Source: an uncultured bacterium (GTDB taxonomy: Bacteria > Desulfobacterota > WTBG01). Taken from it: DNA of 5,818 bases. This document shows positions 1 to 5,818 of the stretch, piece after piece. The notes under the pieces are model-generated. The model ran no database searches. It was not told the DNA's origin and saw only the letters and a program-made list of their open reading frames with translations. The stretch is from NCBI GenBank assembly GCA_938024025.1, contig CALJBY010000126.1:1-5818 (forward strand), given 5' to 3'. Every line of letters begins with the position of its first letter. Positions within the stretch are counted from its first letter, which is position 1. The position numbers and the translations under genes are program-made.

Positions 1-20
1 ATGTTGTTGAGCAGACCTAA
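1..20 (+). CDS. Possible C-terminal tail of the upstream ribosomal-protein gene (partial)
   Basis: The third reading frame gives five residues, VVEQT, followed by TAA at 18-20. In spc operons the gene before rplO is usually rpmD (L30) or, where that is missing, rpsE (S5), so a stop codon a few tens of bases before rplO is expected here. Five residues are not enough to tell which gene this is, or to prove that the frame is used. The placement rests on context only. Confidence 0.25.
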
Positions 21-58
21 CCTGCTTGTATTCACGAGAAAGAGGTATGATAACAGCA

Positions 59-505
59 ATGATGCTTGATCAATTAAGACCCCCCAAGGGAGCAATAAAA
101 AGAAGAAAACGTGTAGGCAGAGGGCCCGGTTCAGGACACGGTAAAACGTCGTGCCGTGGCCATAAGGGAGCTAATGCCCGGTCCGGTGGTGGTGTGCGCC
201 CAGGTTTTGAGGGTGGTCAGATGCCTCTTCAGCGGCGACTGCCCAAGAGGGGTTTTTATAATATCTTTAAGAAACAAAATGTTATTGTGAATATCAGGGA
301 CCTGGCTCGATTTGAAAAAGAGAGCGTTGTTGATACCCAGGCTTTCATAAATGCAGGGCTTACCAGAGCAACCTCCCCAGGCATTAAGCTGCTTGGTGAA
401 GGTACCATCAGCCATCCCCTTACCGTAAAGGTTCATGCCTGCAGTAAAACTGCCAGGGAAAAGATTGAGGCGGCAGGCGGGAAAGTAGAGACGATAATCA
501 TATGA
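59..505 (+). CDS. rplO: 50S ribosomal protein L15
   Basis: L15 is a late-assembly protein of the large ribosomal subunit that binds 23S rRNA. With the start at 59 it has 148 residues, close to the 144 of E. coli. The basic, glycine-rich N-terminal extension is clear ([20 protein letters not shown], residues 18-37), followed by the conserved [22 protein letters not shown] region (45-66) and the family C-terminal motif IEAAGGKVE (136-144). The start is uncertain: ATG codons at 47, 59 and 62 and a TTG at 26 share the frame. Family alignment favours 59 or 62, since L15 normally begins about six residues before the PxxG segment. The purine stretch AAGAGG at 40-45 is 13 bases from 59 but only 1 base from 47. 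The stop overlaps the secY start by four bases (ATGA at 502-505). Confidence 0.96.
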   Translation: MMLDQLRPPKGAIKRRKRVGRGPGSGHGKTSCRGHKGANARSGGGVRPGFEGGQMPLQRRLPKRGFYNIFKKQNVIVNIRDLARFEKESVVDTQAFINAGLTRATSPGIKLLGEGTISHPLTVKVHACSKTAREKIEAAGGKVETIII

Positions 506-1827
506 TCGGTGGTTTTCAAAACATACCCAAAATTCCAGAACTGAGAAAACGTGTCATCATCACGTTTCTGCTGCTGGCAGTCTATCGTATTGGCGTCCAT
601 GTGCCTACGCCCGGTATAGATACAGCGGCCCTGGTTGCCTTTTTTGAACAACAGAAGGGAACCCTTTTTGGTCTTATTGATCTGTTTTCCGGAGGGGCAC
701 TCCGGCAGCTTTCAGTTTTTGCCTTAGGCATAATGCCCTATATTAGTGCCTCGATTATTTTCCAGCTCTTAACCGTGGTCATCCCCTACCTGGAGAAACT
801 TTCTAAAGAGGGAGAGGCCGGACGCAAAAAAATTACCCAGTACACCCGTTATGCAACGGTTGTCCTCTCTGTCATACAGGGGTTCGGCATAAGTGTTTCC
901 CTCGAGAGGATGACTGGTCCGGGTGGAGAAAGTGTTGTCATGGACCCCGGCTGGTCTTTCAGGCTGATGACCATCATTACCCTTACCGCAGGTACTGCGT
1001 TTATTATGTGGCTGGGGGAACAGATAACCGAGCGGGGAATAGGTAACGGTATTTCCCTCATCATCTTTGCCGGCATTGTAGCGGGCATTCCTTCAGCTTT
1101 TGGCAATACGATTCGACTGTATAGCACCGGTGAGATGAGCCCGCTTTTTATCATTTTTATCTTTGCCTTGATGGTGGTGGTAGTTGGTGTTATTGTCTTT
1201 GCTGAACAGGGACAGCGCCGTATTCCCGTTCAATACGCAAAGCGGGTGGTTGGGCGGAAGATGTATGGGGGGCAGAGTACCCATCTGCCGCTCAAAGTTA
1301 ATATGGCGGGAGTAATACCCCCTATCTTTGCCTCATCTATCCTGATGTTTCCTTTAACCATTACCCAGTTTTTGCCCCAGGATATCTTGGAAGCGTACCC
1401 CTGGATTAGTTCTATACTGAACAGCTTAGGGCCGGCGACGATCTTGTATAATCTCCTCTATGTGGTATTTATTATTTTCTTTTGCTATTTCTACACTGCC
1501 GTAATATTCAATCCTGTTGATGTTGCTGATAATATGAAGAAGTACGGTGGCTATATTCCTGGAATCAGACCAGGCAAAAAAACTTCTGATTACATTGATA
1601 GGGTGCTCACCAGAATTACCCTTGGTGGAGCTCTCTACGTGGCTGCGGTATGTGTTTTACCCTCTATTCTTATTTATAAGATGAACATACCGTTTTATTT
1701 CGGGGGTACGGCTTTACTCATCGTCGTGGGCGTTGCCATGGACACGGTATCGCAAATGGAATCACATATGCTCTCCCGCCACTACGATGGTTTTATGAAA
1801 AAAGGGCACATTAAGGGGCGCCGTTAG
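502..1827 (+). CDS. secY: Preprotein translocase channel subunit SecY
   Basis: SecY forms the protein-conducting channel of the SecYEG translocon in the inner membrane; it exports unfolded preproteins driven by SecA and inserts membrane proteins delivered by SRP/FtsY. At 441 residues it is of normal length, with the expected ten hydrophobic segments. Visible family blocks are [16 protein letters not shown] (70-85, second membrane helix), [14 protein letters not shown] (104-117), [16 protein letters not shown] (177-192), the C4 loop with [13 protein letters not shown] (236-248), [13 protein letters not shown] (267-279), and the cytoplasmic C5 loop [23 protein letters not shown] (336-358), whose IRPG arginine (356) is essential in E. 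coli. The basic cytoplasmic tail ends in KKGHIKGRR. The start overlaps the rplO stop and has no strong Shine-Dalgarno sequence, which suggests coupled translation with rplO. It looks intact. Confidence 0.98.
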   Translation: MIGGFQNIPKIPELRKRVIITFLLLAVYRIGVHVPTPGIDTAALVAFFEQQKGTLFGLIDLFSGGALRQLSVFALGIMPYISASIIFQLLTVVIPYLEKLSKEGEAGRKKITQYTRYATVVLSVIQGFGISVSLERMTGPGGESVVMDPGWSFRLMTIITLTAGTAFIMWLGEQITERGIGNGISLIIFAGIVAGIPSAFGNTIRLYSTGEMSPLFIIFIFALMVVVVGVIVFAEQGQRRIPVQYAKRVVGRKMYGGQSTHLPLKVNMAGVIPPIFASSILMFPLTITQFLPQDILEAYPWISSILNSLGPATILYNLLYVVFIIFFCYFYTAVIFNPVDVADNMKKYGGYIPGIRPGKKTSDYIDRVLTRITLGGALYVAAVCVLPSILIYKMNIPFYFGGTALLIVVGVAMDTVSQMESHMLSRHYDGFMKKGHIKGRR

Positions 1828-1867
1828 GGTAAACTCGAAACCAAAAACAAACATATTTGAAATCTCT

Positions 1868-1917
1868 GTAGGAGCGCATTCATGCGCGATGAATTCGCGG
1901 CTAAAAGCCGCTCCTAC
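1868..1917. repeat. REP/BIME-like palindromic element between secY and adk
   Basis: Fifty bases have perfect 9-base inverted ends: GTAGGAGCG at 1868-1876 and CGCTCCTAC at 1909-1917. Inside lie two hairpins, GCGCAT/ATGCGC (1874-1879 with 1882-1887) and GCGGCT/AGCCGC (1897-1902 with 1906-1911, loop AAA), plus an alternative central stem CGCGA/TCGCG (1885-1889 with 1895-1899). Each end reads as a REP unit, a GTAG head before a GC-rich hairpin, and the two units face each other, as in bacterial interspersed mosaic elements moved by REP-associated (RAYT) transposases. Multiple genomic copies cannot be shown from this window. As RNA it could stabilise upstream mRNA or dampen readthrough into adk, but no U-tract follows, so it is not called a terminator. 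Confidence 0.75.
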
Positions 1918-1953
1918 TATAAAAGATGGTAAAAAAAGGGTTCACAATCTACC

Positions 1954-2598
1954 ATGAGAGCTATTCTTCTTGGTCCTCCCGGTTGCGGAAAGGGGACTCA
2001 GGCGAAGATTCTGATTGACACCTACCGCGTTCCCCAGATAGCTACTGGTGATATTTTGAGGGAGGCGATTGCGCAAGAAACACCCTTAGGGGTTGAAGCG
2101 CAATCATATATGGACAAAGGACTGCTTGTCCCTGATCAACTGGTGATTAAGATCATTGAAGGGCGCCTTAAGCAGGCAGATTGTGAGAGTGGTTTTATTT
2201 TAGATGGTTTCCCCCGCACTATTGCACAGGCTGAGGCTTTGGATACTACTTTGGCTGGGATGGGATTGAAGATAGAGTACGTATTGAGCATAGAAGTTGA
2301 TGATGCAGAGCTCATTAAAAGGCTTACCGGAAGAAGAATCTGCAGGGCATGCGGAGAAAGCTATCACATGGCCTTTAATCCACCGCACAAAAAGGATATA
2401 TGCGATTCCTGTCAGGGAGAGCTCTATCAGCGGGATGATGATAAAGAAACAACCATCAGGAGTCGCTTAAAGGTGTATGAGGAGCAAACCGCACCACTTA
2501 TTGCTTTTTATACAGGTAAGAAAATCTTATATCCTATCAAGGGCGTTGGAAGCATCGAAGAGATTACAACACGGCTTAAGGGTGTTATCAACGCCTAA
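1954..2598 (+). CDS. adk: Adenylate kinase, zinc-lid type
   Basis: Adenylate kinase catalyses ATP + AMP = 2 ADP in the cytosol and keeps the adenine nucleotide pool balanced. The 214 residues match the long bacterial form. The phosphate-binding P-loop GPPGCGKGT is at 7-15, the AMP-binding region begins with TGDILR (31-36), the DGFPR motif is at 84-88, and the arginine motif TIRSRLKVY is at 167-175. The lid (about 124-163) carries four cysteines, C130, C133, C150 and C153 (CxxC-16-CxxC), the structural zinc site known from Gram-positive and many other adenylate kinases and absent in E. coli. The ATG start is fixed by the family N-terminus. Its best purine run, AAAGGG at 1935-1940, is 13 bases away, so initiation is probably weaker than at neighbouring genes. 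The REP-like element lies directly upstream. Confidence 0.98.
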   Translation: MRAILLGPPGCGKGTQAKILIDTYRVPQIATGDILREAIAQETPLGVEAQSYMDKGLLVPDQLVIKIIEGRLKQADCESGFILDGFPRTIAQAEALDTTLAGMGLKIEYVLSIEVDDAELIKRLTGRRICRACGESYHMAFNPPHKKDICDSCQGELYQRDDDKETTIRSRLKVYEEQTAPLIAFYTGKKILYPIKGVGSIEEITTRLKGVINA

Positions 2599-2639
2599 GC
2601 ATTCTGTAATTCTCTGTTGACCCAAAACTGCATACTGTT

Positions 2640-2645
2640 GGAGAG
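2640..2645 (+). promoter_or_regulatory. Unusually close ribosome binding site of infA
   Basis: GGAGAG directly touches the infA ATG at 2646; the GGAG core at 2640-2643 leaves only two bases to the start. Usual spacing is five to nine bases. No other purine-rich run lies in a better position in the 47-base gap after adk, and no other in-frame start fits the IF-1 family. Confidence 0.5.
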
Positions 2646-2864
2646 ATGGCTAAAGAAGAATCGATTGAAGTTGAAGGCATTGTTCTAGAATCGTTGCCGA
2701 ATGCAATGTTCAGGGTAGAGCTCGACAATGGACATAAGGTGCTTGCCCACATATCTGGTAAGATGAGGATGCACTTTATCAAGATTCTCCCTGGAGACAG
2801 TGTTACCCTCCAGTTTTCTCCCTATGACTTAAATCGGGGAAGGATCGTACATCGCAAGAAATAA
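2646..2864 (+). CDS. infA: Translation initiation factor IF-1
   Basis: IF-1 binds the A site of the 30S subunit and works with IF-2 and IF-3 in forming the initiation complex. The 72 residues equal the usual length. It is a single S1-type OB fold: the N-terminus [11 protein letters not shown] is typical, followed by the beta-barrel segment [20 protein letters not shown] (22-41) and the conserved end [20 protein letters not shown] (48-67) with a basic HRKK tail. It lies 47 bases after adk and 45 bases before rpmJ. The map gene for methionine aminopeptidase, often placed between adk and infA, is not present here. Confidence 0.98.
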   Translation: MAKEESIEVEGIVLESLPNAMFRVELDNGHKVLAHISGKMRMHFIKILPGDSVTLQFSPYDLNRGRIVHRKK

Positions 2865-2909
2865 GAAATACTACTCATTAATTGACTTATTTTACTACAG
2901 GATAGGACC

Positions 2910-3023
2910 GTGAAAGTTAGATCATCAGTAAAAAAAATATGTAGTAAGTGTAAAATTATCAAGCGCAAGGGCGTTGTCAGGGTTCTCTGTGAGCGGCCAA
3001 AGCACAGACAAAAACAAGGATGA
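2910..3023 (+). CDS. rpmJ: 50S ribosomal protein L36, zinc-binding form
   Basis: L36 is the smallest large-subunit protein and binds 23S rRNA near the peptidyl-transferase region. Translation from GTG at 2910 gives 37 residues, [20 protein letters not shown] followed by [17 protein letters not shown], then TGA at 3021-3023. Length and sequence are those of the usual L36, and the four zinc ligands C11, C14, C27 and H32 are all present, so this is the C+ (zinc-ribbon) type. AGGA at 2899-2902 lies seven bases before the GTG and supports the start. Its small size and non-ATG start make it easy to miss by automatic calling. A stop codon and 23 bases separate it from rpsM. Confidence 0.97.
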   Translation: MKVRSSVKKICSKCKIIKRKGVVRVLCERPKHRQKQG

Positions 3024-3033
3024 TGAGAGTGAG

Positions 3034-3038
3034 AGGAG
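3034..3038 (+). promoter_or_regulatory. Shine-Dalgarno site fixing the rpsM GTG start
   Basis: AGGAG lies eight bases before GTG at 3047. This spacing, with the family N-terminus [10 protein letters not shown] read from that codon, settles the GTG as the start of S13. The site sits inside the 23-base gap after rpmJ. Confidence 0.8.
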
Positions 3039-3046
3039 TGTAGCAG

Positions 3047-3421
3047 GTGCCACGAATTGCAGGAGTCGACCTTCCGAAAAAGAAAAACATAGAAATTGCT
3101 TTAACCTATATCCATGGTATAGGAAGATCGACCTCACAAAAGATCTTATTACAAGTGGGAATTGATCCGAGCAGGCAATCTGATAAGCTGGACGAGCAGG
3201 AGATTGCACGCATACGGGAAGTTATTGACACTGCCCAAAAGGTTGAAGGTGATTTGAGAAGAGAAGTATCCATGAACATAAAAAGGTTAATGGACCTGGG
3301 TACTTACAGGGGCTTGCGGCACCGCAAATCGTTACCCGTGAGAGGGCAGAGAAGCAGTACAAATGCGCGGACGAGAAAAGGGCCGCGACGAAAAATGGTG
3401 GGCAAAAAAAGTAAGGGTTAA
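3047..3421 (+). CDS. rpsM: 30S ribosomal protein S13
   Basis: S13 sits in the head of the small subunit, contacts the P-site tRNA and forms bridges to the large subunit. The 124 residues are of normal length (118 in E. coli). The family N-terminus [10 protein letters not shown] is followed by the helix-hairpin-helix-like segment [14 protein letters not shown] (21-34), helices around 50-82, and the S13 signature [20 protein letters not shown] (88-107). The tail is rich in lysine and arginine ([17 protein letters not shown], 108-124) and reaches toward the decoding centre in known structures. It starts with GTG and opens the alpha-operon part of the cluster, 26 bases before rpsK. No leader long enough for an S4-binding pseudoknot of the E. 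coli type lies in front of it. Confidence 0.98.
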   Translation: MPRIAGVDLPKKKNIEIALTYIHGIGRSTSQKILLQVGIDPSRQSDKLDEQEIARIREVIDTAQKVEGDLRREVSMNIKRLMDLGTYRGLRHRKSLPVRGQRSSTNARTRKGPRRKMVGKKSKG

Positions 3422-3447
3422 ACAAATTAGGAGAGCAAGGAGCATAC

Positions 3448-3843
3448 ATGGCTGAAGGAAAAAAGAAGGTTTTCAAAAAGAAAAAAGAGAAAAAGAATAT
3501 TCAGGATGGTATTGCTCACATACAATCTACCTTTAATAATACGATTGTTACTATTACTGATATGAACGGTAATGTAATTGCGTGGTCGAGCTCGGGAGTT
3601 AAGGGGTTTAAAGGATCACGCAAAAGCACACCCTATGCTGCTCAACAAGCAGCAGAGGATGCTGCTAAAAAGGCTATGCTGCATGGACTGAAGAACATTG
3701 AGGTCTACGTTAAGGGGCCAGGCGCTGGGAGGGAAGCTGCACTGCGCTCTCTCCAGTCCATGGGATTGAACATACGGTTGATACGTGATGTAACACCAAT
3801 TCCCCATAATGGGTGTAGACAGCCAAAACGAAGACGTGTGTAA
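3448..3843 (+). CDS. rpsK: 30S ribosomal protein S11
   Basis: S11 lies on the platform of the small subunit and helps shape the mRNA exit path and E site. The 131 residues match the family. A lysine-rich N-terminal stretch (5-16) precedes the core; family motifs are [18 protein letters not shown] (21-38), [17 protein letters not shown] (60-76), the rRNA-binding signature [15 protein letters not shown] (88-102) and [20 protein letters not shown] (112-131). The C-terminal motif is usually NGCRPPK; here residue 125 is Q in place of the second-position proline, a small deviation. AAGGAG at 3437-3442 lies five bases before the ATG. The A-rich 5' end encodes the lysine run. Confidence 0.98.
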   Translation: MAEGKKKVFKKKKEKKNIQDGIAHIQSTFNNTIVTITDMNGNVIAWSSSGVKGFKGSRKSTPYAAQQAAEDAAKKAMLHGLKNIEVYVKGPGAGREAALRSLQSMGLNIRLIRDVTPIPHNGCRQPKRRRV

Positions 3844-3845
3844 TT

Positions 3846-3852
3846 GAGGAGG
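3846..3852 (+). promoter_or_regulatory. Strong Shine-Dalgarno site of rpsD
   Basis: GAGGAGG, five bases before the GTG start at 3858, is the strongest anti-16S match in the window. It follows the rpsK stop codon by two bases and fixes the non-ATG start of S4. Confidence 0.8.
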
Positions 3853-3857
3853 CACTA

Positions 3858-4490
3858 GTGGCACGATACAGAGGTCCCGAATGTCGACAATGTCGCCGGG
3901 AAGGGTTAAAACTATTCCTTAAAGGAGAACGATGCTATACCGATCGGTGTGCGATTGAACGGAGAAACTATGCTCCAGGGCAGCACGGACGTATGCGCAG
4001 CAAGTTTTCTGACTATGGAAATCAATTGCGGGAGAAACAGAAGGTTAAACGACTGTACGGCATTTTGGAAAAACAGTGCCGGAGGTACTTTAGAAAAGCC
4101 TCCCGCCAGAAAGGTGTTACCGGAGAGAACTTCTTGTCTCTTCTTGAGCGTCGACTGGATAACGTCGTCTTTAGGTTAGGTTTTGCCACCACCCGGAATG
4201 AAGCACGGCAGTTGGTATGCCACAGACACTTCCTGGTCAATGGTAAACTGGTTGATATCCCCTCCTATTTGCTTAATCCTGCGGATACCATCGAACCAAA
4301 GGAGAAAAGCAGGAAAATAAACCGCATTGTTGAAGCCCTTGAATCTGTTGAACGGCGGGGAGTTCCTCGTTGGCTTACGTTGGACAAGGAACATTTCAAG
4401 GGAACGCTTTCAGAACTTCCCAACAGAGAAGAGATTACTATCCCCATTCAAGAGCAGTTGATCGTTGAGCTTTTGAGCAGACAAATTTAA
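3858..4490 (+). CDS. rpsD: 30S ribosomal protein S4, zinc-binding form
   Basis: S4 is a primary 16S rRNA-binding protein that nucleates assembly of the 30S body; in E. coli it also represses the alpha operon. The 210 residues are of normal length. The N-terminal domain starts [12 protein letters not shown] and carries four cysteines C9, C12, C26 and C31, the zinc-binding C+ arrangement that E. coli S4 lacks. The RNA-binding S4 domain runs from about 98 to 160 and includes [20 protein letters not shown] (98-117), then [16 protein letters not shown] (124-139). The C-terminal part has GVPRWL (168-173) and a family-typical ending with [15 protein letters not shown]. The start is GTG with an excellent Shine-Dalgarno site. 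It lies 14 bases after rpsK and 30 bases before rpoA, the standard alpha-operon position. Confidence 0.98.
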   Translation: MARYRGPECRQCRREGLKLFLKGERCYTDRCAIERRNYAPGQHGRMRSKFSDYGNQLREKQKVKRLYGILEKQCRRYFRKASRQKGVTGENFLSLLERRLDNVVFRLGFATTRNEARQLVCHRHFLVNGKLVDIPSYLLNPADTIEPKEKSRKINRIVEALESVERRGVPRWLTLDKEHFKGTLSELPNREEITIPIQEQLIVELLSRQI

Positions 4491-4507
4491 CCTACATAAC
4501 CTGTTGT

Positions 4508-4513
4508 AAGAGG
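4508..4513 (+). promoter_or_regulatory. Shine-Dalgarno site of rpoA
   Basis: AAGAGG lies seven bases before the rpoA ATG at 4521, within the 30-base gap after rpsD. The spacing is normal and supports the chosen start. Confidence 0.65.
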
Positions 4514-4520
4514 CTCGAAT

Positions 4521-5546
4521 ATGCATAGGAACTGGCAGAGTTTAATAAAGCCCAAGAGACTAGAACCAGAAGAAGAAACCTTAACCGACGTCTATGGCAG
4601 ATTTGTCGCAGAACCATTGGAACGAGGTTTTGGCAATACCATAGGAAATTCATTGCGCAGGATTTTGCTTTCCGCAATTCAAGGCGCAGCCGTAACATCG
4701 GTAAGGATTAAGGGCGTCCTTCATGAATTTTCTACAGTTCCTGGAGTCAGAGAGGATGTGACAGACATTATTTTAAATCTAAAAGAGCTGAGACTGAAGC
4801 TTTTCTCTGACGGTCCTGAGTCAATTAGAATAAAAGGAAAGAACGAGGGAGAGATTAAGGCCGGTGATATTATAACCACCAATAACGTCGAGATTTTAAA
4901 TCCGGAACTGCACATTGCCACCTTGTCAAAAGACGGGGAACTTGACATGGAAATGGTTGTCAAACATGGAAAAGGATATATTCCTGCTGAAGGGAATAAA
5001 GAAGACATGCAGCCGGTTGGCACTATTCCCATTGATGCCATTTTTTCTCCCATTAAAAGAGTTAATTATAAAATAACCCATTCCCGCGTAGGCCAGGTCA
5101 CTGATTATGACAGGTTAAGTCTGGAGGTATGGACTGATGGAAGCGTACGACCAGACGATGCTATAGCCTATGCAGCGCGTATCCTCCAGGACCAGTTAAC
5201 GATCTTCATCAATTTTGAAGAAGAACCGATTGCCATGGGGCCTGAACCTGTTGAGGACAAACCGAAGTTTAATGAAAATCTCTACCGGAGCATCGAGGAA
5301 TTGGAGCTTTCCGTACGGTCTGCTAACTGCCTGAAAAATGCTAATATCCAGCAGATATGGGAGCTCGTACAAAGGTCTGAAACAGAAATGCTTAAGACAA
5401 AAAACTTCGGCAGGAAATCACTCAATGAAATCAAGGAGATCTTGACTGAAATGGGGCTCTCCCTCGGAATGAAGCTTGAGAGTTTCCCTCCCGCCATGGA
5501 AAAAGATCGGGAAAACGAAAACAAGAAGAAGACCAAAAAGAAATAG
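4521..5546 (+). CDS. rpoA: DNA-directed RNA polymerase subunit alpha
   Basis: Alpha dimerises to start assembly of the RNA polymerase core, and its C-terminal domain contacts UP elements and activators. The N-terminal domain (about 10-235) shows [20 protein letters not shown] (25-44) with [19 protein letters not shown] (45-63), the dimerisation and beta-contact region, and later [20 protein letters not shown] (181-200). After an acidic linker (about 233-252), the C-terminal domain (about 255-325) carries [16 protein letters not shown] (261-276) and [13 protein letters not shown] (296-308). The DNA-contact residues equivalent to E. coli R265, N268, C269, G296, K298, S299 and E302 are all kept (R266, N269, C270, G297, K299, S300, E303). 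The 341 residues exceed E. coli's 329, with much of the excess in a charged tail ending [10 protein letters not shown] (332-341). Confidence 0.98.
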   Translation: MHRNWQSLIKPKRLEPEEETLTDVYGRFVAEPLERGFGNTIGNSLRRILLSAIQGAAVTSVRIKGVLHEFSTVPGVREDVTDIILNLKELRLKLFSDGPESIRIKGKNEGEIKAGDIITTNNVEILNPELHIATLSKDGELDMEMVVKHGKGYIPAEGNKEDMQPVGTIPIDAIFSPIKRVNYKITHSRVGQVTDYDRLSLEVWTDGSVRPDDAIAYAARILQDQLTIFINFEEEPIAMGPEPVEDKPKFNENLYRSIEELELSVRSANCLKNANIQQIWELVQRSETEMLKTKNFGRKSLNEIKEILTEMGLSLGMKLESFPPAMEKDRENENKKKTKKK

Positions 5547-5552
5547 AGCGAG

Positions 5553-5557
5553 AAGGA
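5553..5557 (+). promoter_or_regulatory. Shine-Dalgarno site of rplQ
   Basis: AAGGA lies eight bases before the rplQ ATG at 5566. An out-of-frame ATG at 5558 touches the site and would give only three codons, ending in a TGA that overlaps the rplQ start; its spacing to the purine run is too short for normal initiation. Confidence 0.65.
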
Positions 5558-5565
5558 ATGATTAC

Positions 5566-5818
5566 ATGAGACATCTTAAAGAAGGAAGAAAACTTGGGAG
5601 GACCGCTAGTCACCGTAAGGCTCTTTTAAGAAACATGGTTTCTTCCCTCCTGGAATTTGAAAAAATTGAAACCACTGATGCCAAGGCAAAAGAACTGCGC
5701 AAAGTTGCTGATAAAATGATCACGTGGGGTAAACGGGGCGATTTGCATGCGCGGCGCCAGTCGCTCAGGGTGATTAGCAGTAAAAAGATTGTGCAAAAAC
5801 TGTTTGATGATATAGCCC
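5566..5818 (+). CDS. rplQ: 50S ribosomal protein L17 (3' end cut by window)
   Basis: L17 is a large-subunit protein near the peptide exit tunnel. The reading frame stays open from ATG at 5566 to the window end, giving 84 residues of an expected 115 to 130 or more. It begins [20 protein letters not shown] (1-20), the standard L17 start, followed by [20 protein letters not shown] (20-39), the helix with [20 protein letters not shown] (40-59), and [20 protein letters not shown] (61-80). All of this is family-typical. Its place directly after rpoA (19-base gap) is the normal end of the alpha operon. The gene is truncated only by the window border; there is no sign of damage. Confidence 0.97.
   Translation, partial: MRHLKEGRKLGRTASHRKALLRNMVSSLLEFEKIETTDAKAKELRKVADKMITWGKRGDLHARRQSLRVISSKKIVQKLFDDIA

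Noticed and set aside
1857..1923. TTGAAA at 1857-1862 and TATAAA at 1918-1923 flanking the REP-like element as a promoter for adk
   Set aside because: The two hexamers are 55 bases apart and neither has a partner at proper spacing; TATAAA alone in AT-rich sequence is weak evidence.
1868..1923. The palindrome after secY as a Rho-independent terminator
   Set aside because: The stems are GC-rich but no T-run follows on the + strand (CTACTATAAAAG comes next), and essential operon genes continue downstream.
2882..2910. TTGACT at 2882-2887 before rpmJ as a possible -35 promoter element
   Set aside because: No TATAAT-like hexamer lies 16-18 bases downstream; the best match (around 2901-2906) is too close and poor.
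2974..3165. 63-codon + strand open frame overlapping rpmJ and rpsM
   Set aside because: It runs in a different frame through two well-conserved genes and shows no family resemblance.
3459..3465. A AAA AAG heptamer near the start of rpsK, identical to the dnaX -1 frameshift slippery site
   Set aside because: It encodes the lysine run typical of the S11 N-terminus, the -1 frame ends after about 25 codons at 3534-3536, and no clear downstream stimulatory hairpin was seen.
5558..5569. Three-codon open frame ATG ATT ACA TGA overlapping the rplQ start as a regulatory mini-ORF
   Set aside because: Its start touches the only Shine-Dalgarno sequence, leaving no spacing; more likely a chance ATG.
131..5613. 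Many minus-strand open frames of 60-110 codons across the window
   Set aside because: All lie antisense to conserved genes, lack recognisable domains and are explained by the codon usage of the sense strand.

Overview
This window is an ordinary, well-conserved bacterial ribosomal-protein segment: the distal end of the spc operon joined to the whole alpha operon. All ten identifiable genes are on the + strand, in the order rplO (L15), secY, adk, infA (IF-1), rpmJ (L36), rpsM (S13), rpsK (S11), rpsD (S4), rpoA (RNA polymerase alpha), rplQ (L17, cut by the window end). A few codons of an upstream gene may lie at the extreme left. No gene of unknown function, no CRISPR array, no insertion sequence and no new system could be supported.

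Organism: a bacterium with moderate GC content and good Shine-Dalgarno sites before most genes. Several proteins (RpoA with a C-terminal domain very close to the proteobacterial one, C-terminal end of SecY) read like those of a Gram-negative lineage such as Deltaproteobacteria/Desulfobacterota or a neighbouring candidate phylum. This placement is an impression from remembered family sequences and is weak. The order secY-adk-infA-rpmJ is the type found outside Gammaproteobacteria, but the map gene that often sits between adk and infA is absent.

Layout: 59-1827 holds rplO and secY, joined by a 4-base ATGA stop/start overlap. 1828-1953 is the longest gap (126 bases) and holds a 50-base palindromic REP/BIME-like element with GTAG heads and CTAC tails, the only clearly non-coding structured element. 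1954-2864 holds adk and infA. 2910-3023 holds the 37-codon rpmJ with a GTG start, easily missed by automatic gene finders. 3047-5818 holds the alpha-operon genes with gaps of 14-30 bases, each with a purine-rich ribosome binding site.

The genes work together in building the translation and secretion machinery: five complete ribosomal proteins plus partial L17, initiation factor 1, the protein-conducting channel subunit, the enzyme that balances adenine nucleotides, and the RNA polymerase assembly subunit. No promoter or terminator could be identified inside the window, which fits one long transcript entering from the left and leaving on the right.
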